The notes under the pieces are model-generated. The model saw only the letters and a program-made list of their open reading frames with translations. It did not search any database and had not been told where the DNA came from. The translations under genes and the position numbers were made by a program. Shown here in pieces: positions 57,260-64,000 of a stretch of 64,000 nt of DNA. The DNA comes from Hydrangea macrophylla (taxonomy: Eukaryota; Streptophyta; Magnoliopsida; Cornales; Hydrangeaceae), in NCBI GenBank assembly GCA_033977485.1, contig CM066983.1:63288010-63352009 (forward strand), written 5' to 3'. How positions within the stretch are numbered: position 1 is the first letter of the stretch; every line of letters begins with the position of its first letter.

Positions 57260-58438
57260 GGGTAAATTATGTAAACACCCCACCCCCTATACTATCTCCG
57301 GTTTCATTAACACCCCTATACTATCTCCGGTTTCATTAACACCCCCTCATCTATTTTTTGAACAAACAGTATTTGAGGGGTTATTTAACGGATGAGTGTT
57401 AACAGATGGCACAAAATGACCGAACTGCCCATCAACTTGTAAAATAATTACACCTTTAAATCTCTCTCTCTTTGTGCATTCGTTACATTCACTCATCCCA
57501 AAGTGAGATTTGAAGATCGATAGAGAGAGCGGACAAACAGGAGTGAGAGAGAACAATGGCACTGACAGAGCGTTAGAGAGAGAGGACGAACAGACAGAGG
57601 GAGAGGACGAACAGGAGAGAGAGAAATATGAAGACCACTTTATCCAAAGTGAGAGATTGCAAATTCAAGAAATACACAAGTTCACTACAGATTTCTGTAA
57701 GTATTGGTTTCATTCCAATAATTTTTAGGGCTTTAAAATTTCGAAAATGAAATGGAAAATTTCTAGGGTTTTTTGGTTTTTTTTTTCGATTTCAAAACAG
57801 TGATCTAAAGAGGGTTTGTGATAGTTCTTCTGAAAAAATCTAAAGAATGTTTGAATATATTCTCATATTTGCATGTCTTCCTACGTATTGAAAGTATCTT
57901 GTGATACCGAATATGGTCCCAAGATTTTGAAAAAGCAAGCATTATTTTTTGTTTTATTTGTGATCCCAACCACATTGTTCTCTGGAAATCATCAATTTTT
58001 TTAGTGGACGAACAAGAGAGAGAGAGAGCTGTGATTTAGTGGTCTCTTTCAGAGAGAGAGAACTACACAATTTAGAGAAAGAGAGATGTGATTTAGTGGT
58101 CTCTTTCAGAGAGAGAGAGAAAGAAAAAACTTCACAATTTAGAGAGAGAGAGAGTTGTGATTTAGTGGTCTCTTTTATAGAGAGAGAGAACACCACAATT
58201 TAGAAAGAGAGAGGGAGAGAGAGAATGGCCTGAAAGGCTTCTTTTATAAGCCAGGGGGCAAAATGGGTAGGAGAATTAAGGGCAAGTGGCCTTCCCGTTA
58301 AGTTTCACGGTAATAATAACAGAGGGGTGTAAGTGGTGAACAAGAAAACATAAGGGGTCTGTTTGTTAAAAAAAAATAGATGAGGGGGTGTTAGTGAAAA
58401 TTGGAGATAGTACAAGGGGTGTTTACATAATTTACTCT
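57260..58438. mobile_element. long-TIR MITE with 8-bp TSD
   Basis: The left end GGGTAAATTATGTAAACACC and the inverse right end AGAGTAAATTATGTAAACAC start arms of about 110 bp. The exact 8-mer TAATTTTA flanks both sides (57252-57259 and 58439-58446). The interior has GA-rich text with three tandem units around TTTAGTGGTCTCTTT at 58030-58200. There is no transposase. Confidence 0.85.
58030..58215. repeat. three tandem GA-rich units
   Basis: Each unit of roughly 60 bp has GTGATTTAGTGGTCTCTTT, a GAGAG run and CACAATTTAGA. They encode only artefactual Ser/Leu-rich frames. Confidence 0.85.
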
Positions 58439-58471
58439 TAATTTTATTTTAAAAAAATTCTTTGATTAACC

Positions 58472-59232
58472 TGTAACAACCTGCATTTTCATGTAATTTT
58501 AATTTCATTTCCATATTTAATATGTATATGTATTCCCGGTGTTATTTTAAGTTGCAATTCTCATGTTTCGATTCATATTACTGAATTTACTTCTTTATCG
58601 AAATTCTTGTTGGGGTCAAACTGCAATTTTTGTAAATTTAGTATTACCTGTGTTGGATTTAAAAATATGTATTTCAAAACGGTGGAAATATTTATTTCTG
58701 ACTCAAACTGTATTTTTTTTATAAAATCGGAAAATCATTCCTTACATTAAAATGAATTTTCTATATTTTTGTGGTGATCACCGTGCCGCGAAAATACCAG
58801 TTTATGTGCAAAACTGTCTGCGCTGCGTGGGACTCCCACAGTTTGGGAATCTCCACCAATCAAGAGGTGACACTTGTTTTTTGATCATTAATGCATCTAA
58901 TCATTGATTAGGTTTTGTTTGGGAATTCATTTTTGTATGTGTGTTAACTATGTGCCTTAAGCCTTTTTTCCAAACACACAATTATTTCCTAGACAACTAA
59001 CTTGGGTTTTGTTTGGGAGTGTTGATTGAGTGTGTGTCGTCTTGTGCCTAGAAGCTCCATTTCCCAAATGCCTTTGAGTTGGCCCCTATGAACCTATATG
59101 TGTGACCCTTCAATCTGTATAACTCATACGTATTATCTATCTGTGTTTATATGCTGAGCATTTTGGGTAGTAATAGAAATTGAAAAACAAATTTCTTTTG
59201 TTGAGTGATATTGAGAGTTCTTGGCCCCCAAG
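58472..59232 (+). mobile_element. truncated Tekay LTR, same family as the next LTR, opposite strand
   Basis: It starts exactly at TGTAACAACCTGCATTTTC. It aligns along its first about 450 bp with the reverse complement of the LTR at 59233-62093, for example CTTGTTGGGGTCAAACTG, ATACCAGTTTATGTGCAAAA and CTGTGTTGGATTT. It stops where the minus-strand LTR begins. No purine tract precedes it, so it looks like a solo LTR into which the other element inserted. Confidence 0.8.
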
Positions 59233-59884
59233 TGTCACGCCCTGACGTAGCATAAATATGGAAAGCGTTTAATTTCTTTTATGGACCCGTAGGTCACGAC
59301 AGTTTGAAGGATCGATTCCGTCTCAGACGTTGAACAGCAATAAGCAACAATCAGAGTAGAGCAATCAAACCTTACAAATATTTTTCTAACTTATTACATA
59401 TTACAATACGGGGGCAACTAAAGCACAAGCCGCCTTAAAATAAAACAATATCTATCGCCTATTACAGTCATCCTTATTACAGAATTCAGTTTAACTTAAA
59501 ACATATAAAGGTAAACTCTTCATCAGACAGTTGTTCTCAGTTTGCATAGTCATAAGGCCCCGCGTAGTCATAACCTGAAAAGCTTGAACACGAATGTCCA
59601 GGACGCATCAACATAGTCAGCTTCAAGAAGCTGGTGAGTATTAAAAACATAACTTTGAATGTAACACATTCTCATTTACCATTTTTCAATTCCCATTTAA
59701 TTGAACAACTTTATATTAAAGTAAAGAGTTCATTTTAGAAAACAATCACAATATCATTTGAAAGATATAATTCATATATGTGACCGTGTATGAAAACAAT
59801 GCACCATCTCATCTTACCGACTCTTTTCTCTCGACAAACACAACAACCCACTATTTCACACCAGTATCTTTAAAATACTCCGAT

Positions 59885-60225
59885 AGCCACACTTTAGCAC
59901 AGGGGTGCCAGGGAATGTCCAGTTTGCCTCACACTTTAGCACTAGGTGCCAGGGAATGTCCAATGCCTCACACTTTGGTACCTAATCCGCCTCGCAAATA
60001 CATCACACAGTATCCAGACTCGAGTACCAAGGAGTATCCGTAGGCCACACTTTAGTACTACCATGGGTGCCAGGGAATGTCTAAGTTCGGTGTCACACAC
60101 TCTAACGCTTCCATGGGCGTCAGGGAGTGTCTAGTTTTGCCACCGTCGCATTTCAAAGACACTCTCGCCATAATCTCAACCACAACACACTTTGGTAGTC
60201 ACTTACCAGGGAGTGTCCACAACAC
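59885..60225. repeat. tandem units with GTGCCAGGGAATGTC
   Basis: At least five imperfect units of 45-70 bp, each with CACACTTT(A/G)G and (C/T)CAGGGA(A/G)TGTC, lie inside the LTR. Confidence 0.85.
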
Positions 60226-60539
60226 AATCTCAACCACACTCTCTTTACCACACTGACCATTACTCTTTTCCACACTGACCAACACTCATACTCACCATGC
60301 ATGTACAACTGACACCATATGAATGTTGTGCAACTATAAACAGAACATATGAAATGCCGGGATTGATAACCACGTATATTTGAAAAGAATCGATATTATA
60401 ATCGTTCCTAAATGACCAATCATACCCAAAATATAATATGTTTTAATATTATTCGCAAACGGAGCTTTAAAGACCCACAAGTTAACAACCAAACAGTTCT
60501 TTAACATGAAATAAGCAAAAACTAGAAACTGTCAGAAGT

Positions 60540-60790
60540 CGTGCGCGCTGGCCGCTCGGGCGAAGGTCGCTCGCGCGATATGCGCAATTTTCGTTTTCTT
60601 ATTAAAACCTTTTCTGTCTGCCTGAGTTCACGGAGATCGCGCGCGCGGATCGCTCGCGCCATTCGCTTGCGCGGTCCGCTCGTGCGATCTGCCTAATTTT
60701 TATTTTTCTTATTGAGAACTTTTCTATCTGCCTGAAACCACACGGCTCACGCGCGCGGGCTGCTCGCGCGATCGCGCGCGCGAGTTCAGG
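60540..60790. repeat. GC-rich CTCGCGCG clusters in the LTR
   Basis: There are three clusters about 90-95 bp apart, each followed by TCTGCCTGA-type text. Each holds several CGCTCGCGCG words and resembles the cluster at 14108-14245. Confidence 0.85.
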
Positions 60791-61416
60791 CAGTGTCTTT
60801 GTCTTCTTCGCTGAACTTTCCTTGTTTTAGTTTTAAGGGGTCTTTTTGACCCATTTTGCAAACTGTAACTATATATTTCATACAATATATGAATCTTTTC
60901 GTTTTTCGACAAGGATTAAGAATCCACAACCAATTTAACATGAATCAAACCGTGTTTCTCTAATTTTATGAAAAACTAAAAGATGTCAAAATTTGATTTC
61001 TTATATACTTTTTCATATGAACAAATTAGACTTTAATACTTTAAACATAACATCTAGAGCATGTAATCTTCCATATTTATCAATAAAAACAGATTTAGGT
61101 TGAGTTTGAAAAGTTATGATTCTTCAACCTATGGAACTTCAATCGTAAATTCATAAATGGTGATCACAATTTAAGCTACATAAGACAGTAAATACAATAT
61201 GAATTACATTTTAAGTGAGTTGATAATACTCACTGAGATATAGATAGAAGAGATTGTTGAGAAAGGAAACCAAGTGAAGAAGTTTAAACCCAAGCTTTGG
61301 CTATGGGGATTAAGAGCTCTTCTTCTACAAAATATGCAAGTGAAATTCCCTGTGCTTCTCTCTAATATCTTTGTGTATTACCAGATTAGGTGTGTGTAAT
61401 GAAAGGGAGTAAAGTG

Positions 61417-61428
61417 TATATATAGAAA
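61417..61428 (-). promoter_or_regulatory. TATA box of the Tekay LTR
   Basis: On the minus strand TTTCTATATATACAC is followed by text resembling a transcript start region. It is placed within the LTR where U3 should end. Confidence 0.5.
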
Positions 61429-62093
61429 CCAATAGATAGAACTTGGGCTCCAAGTCCCTTAACATATACTCTACAAATTGAGTTTAGTTTTCCAGTTATA
61501 TAAACTGTGAACTAAACACATATATAGATATATACATAAATGATCTTACCCAATCTGAAGAGGTGCTCTAGACTAATAGGGGTCAAAATTATGTGTTTGG
61601 GTAGTATAGCTTATGGCCTTAGGATTAAGCACACACCAAAAGCATTCCCAAACAAGCCCAACCTAATGATTACATGCCATAAATGGAAAAGTATGTGTCA
61701 CATCTTGATTGGTGGAGTTTTTCAAACTGTGGGAGATCAACGCGGCGCAGACAGTTTTGCACATAAACTGGTATTTTTGTGTCGCGGTGGCCACCACAAA
61801 ATTACAGAAAATTCATTTTAGCGTAAGAAATGGTTTTCTGCTTTTATAAAAATATTGATTGAGTCAAAAGCAAACATTTCTACTATTTTGAAATACAGTT
61901 TTAAAATCCAACACAGGTATTGCTAAATTTGTAAAATTACAGTTTGACCCCAACAAGAATTTTAAATATAAAATAAAACTAATAACATGGTTTAAAACAT
62001 AAGTATAGAAATTGAATAAAAGCAGGCAATCCCAATTAAATTTTAAATGCGACAAATGCCATTACAATTTATGTGCAAATGCAGGTTGTTACA

Positions 62094-62106
62094 CCCTTCC
62101 TCCCTT
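62094..62106 (-). other. polypurine tract
   Basis: AAGGGAGGAAGGG on the minus strand directly abuts the LTR start TGTAACAACC. It primes plus-strand DNA synthesis. Confidence 0.88.
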
Positions 62107-62138
62107 AAACAGGATTTCGTCCCCGAAATCAAGACTAA

Positions 62139-64000
62139 CTAGTCCTGAAATAACTCCGGGTACTTCTTCCTCATATCAGCTTCGACTTCCCATGAGGCTT
62201 CATTCTCGTCATGGTGATTCCACTGAACCTTCACCAACGGAATATCCTTATTCCTCAACTTCTTGATACTCTGATCTAGAATCTTCACAGGCCTCTCATT
62301 GTAAGAAATTTTATGACTCGTCTCAATATCATCATAACTGACCACATGCGAGGGGTCTCGTATGTACTTTCTCAGCATACTCACATAAAATACATTGTGA
62401 ACTCCATACATCTTCGGTGGTAGTGCCAGTCGATATGCCACTTTCCCGACACGTTCCAAATCTCGAACGGTCCGATGAAACGCGAAGCCAATTTTCCTCT
62501 TTTGAGACCGCAACGTACTACTCCTCGGGTCGGTAAAACCTTAAGAAGTACGTGATCTCCAACACTAAATTCCAAATCTTTTCGGCGTCGATCAGCATAA
62601 CTCTTCCACCTGCTTTGAGCGGTTCTCATCCTTTCCTTAACCAAAGAAATCTTTTCGTCGGTTTCTCTAACCAAATCTGGTCCCAACAATTCTGTATCTC
62701 CCACCTTTGCCCAATACAATGGAGAACGACATGGTCGTCCGTACAATGCTTCGAACGGAGCCATCCCGATACTCGTGTGATAACTATTGTTATAGGCAAA
62801 TTCGACCAAAGGTAAGTGTGTCTCCCAAGATTCTTCAAAATCGATGACACAAGCCCTAAGCATATCCTCCATGATCTGATTAACGCGCTCGGTCTGCCCA
62901 TCTGTCTGAGGGTGAAAAGCAGTACTCATCTTGAGCGAGGTTCCCATAGCTTCTTGCAGACTTTCCCAAAATCCAGAAGTAAAACGCGCGACACGGTCTG
63001 ACACAATCGACACAGGTACCCATGAAGTCGCACAACTTGTTGTATGTACATCCAGCTCATCTTTTCTACCGGGTATGTCATACTATAAGCGATGAAATGT
63101 GCCGACTTAGTCAGTCGATCCACGATTACCCAAATGGTGTCATGATTCTGTTGTGATCGAGGCAATCCTACTACAAAATCCATCGTGATGTGCTCCCACT
63201 TCCAACCAGGAATAAGCAGTGGTTGCAACAATCCTGACGGTCTCTGATGTTCAGCTTTGACTTGTTGACACGTCAAACACTTGGATACAAATTCGGCCAC
63301 GTCTTTCTTCATACCTTCCCACCAGAAATTTCTCTTCAAGTCTTTGTACATTTTCATTCCTCCTGGGTGAACTGTATATTTTGACTTATGTGCTTCTTCC
63401 AGGATATCCTTCCTTAGCTCTCCATTACCTGGCACACATAATCTATTCCTGCACCGATATCCTCCATCGATTCCCACCTTCCATTCTGTCGGATCTTTCT
63501 CAGATATCTTCGCAAACCATGTTCGAAATTTCTCATCTCCTTTTTGTGCTTCAATAATGCGGTCGATAAGAACGGGCTGTAGGATAAGACATCCGAACAA
63601 TTGTCCTTCTCCTTCTTAAGCACTCTGTACGTCAAACTCCGCCAACGCCTCCAATGCTCGCCATTCTCTAACCATTAAAGAAGCGATCATCTCACGAGTC
63701 TGCCGACTCAAAGCATCAGCGACCACATTAGCTTTACCAGGGTGGTACTCTAACGTGAAGTCGTAATCTTTGATCAGCTCCATCCATCTGCGTTGCCTCA
63801 TGTTCAACTCTTTCTGTGTGAACAAATATTTTAAATTCTTGTGATCGGAGAATAAATCAAACTTCTCACCGTAGAGATAGTGTCTCCAAATCTTGAGTGC
63901 AAATACCACTACCGCCAATTCCAAATCATGAATGGGATAGTTCAACTCGTTCGGCTTCAACTATCTAGATCCATAGGTGATAACTCTACCATCTTGCATA
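62139..64000 (-). pseudogene. Ty3 Tekay/Del pol: RNase H, integrase, chromodomain (broken, partial)
   Basis: Read 64000 to 62139. RNase H C-terminal half comes first ([25 protein letters not shown]). The integrase zinc finger follows (TVHPGGMKMY ... CLTCQQVKAEHQ), then the DDE core: Asp in TMDFVVGLP, Asp in SDRVARF and Glu in QTERVNQ with 35 residues between the last two. The C-terminal part closes with a Tekay-type chromodomain (IPLVKVQWNHHDENEASWEV, then PELF). It is broken by TAG at 63961-63963, TAA near 63617, a frameshift near 63010 and another near 62500. Gag, protease and RT lie outside the window. The chromodomain and PPT-LTR order place it in the chromovirus lineage of plant Ty3 elements. 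Confidence 0.92.

Larger units (their letters stand above)
59233..62093 (-). repeat. 3' LTR of a Tekay/Del Ty3 element (2.86 kb)
   Basis: On the minus strand it runs from TGTAACAACCTGCATTTGC (62093) to CAGGGCGTGACA (59233), directly after a purine tract. A TATA box (TTCTATATATAC, 61417-61428) lies about 670 bp in. GC-rich CTCGCGCG repeats are at 60540-60790, and a tandem array of CACTTTAGCAC...GCCAGGGAATGTCC units is at 59885-60225. The 5' LTR is beyond the window. Confidence 0.88.

Noticed and set aside
1..64000. CRISPR arrays, operons or bacterial regulatory sites
   Set aside because: The tandem repeats seen are LTR-internal or microsatellite. All gene structure is eukaryotic.

Overview
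The window is nuclear DNA of a flowering plant. The evidence is long introns with GT-AG junctions, very AT-rich spacer DNA, plant transposon families (Ty3 Tekay/Del, Ty1 copia, TRIM, TR-GAG, RTE LINE, MULE, hAT-type MITEs) and a plant-type tandem kinase/CYTH gene. It looks like a eudicot, but the species cannot be told from the sequence. No bacterial, organellar, CRISPR or tRNA/rRNA features were seen.

Layout. 1-2029 is the end of a Tekay-like LTR that cuts into a Mutator-like element (MULE). That MULE, about 2030 to 13000, carries the C-terminal part of a MuDR-type transposase on the plus strand. Facing it on the minus strand is a broken multi-exon Ulp1-protease-like gene of the Kaonashi (KI-MULE) kind. 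A 3.5 kb defective Tekay element (6168-9691, TSD AGGTC) sits in one of its exons. A second, non-autonomous MULE follows (13018-16462, 9-bp TSD), with a long-TIR element nested inside it and a hAT MITE inside that. 16463-20500 is spacer with a possible small membrane-protein gene, a near-perfect hairpin and another long-TIR element.

The one clearly intact host gene is on the minus strand, 56900 down to 20501. I could place 25 exons whose phases all agree, giving 953 codons. It encodes a duplicated P-loop kinase (uridine kinase/phosphoribulokinase-like) plus CYTH-like module, ending in a single membrane-spanning tail. Its introns make up over 33 kb and are filled with a 5.2 kb copia element, an RTE LINE mosaic, a TRIM, a gag-only LTR element and many MITEs.

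Upstream of that gene, 57260-58438 is a long-TIR element. 58472-64000 is Tekay/Del sequence: an LTR fragment on the plus strand abutting a complete 2.86 kb LTR on the minus strand, followed by PPT, chromodomain, integrase and RNase H of a decayed minus-strand element that runs off the window.
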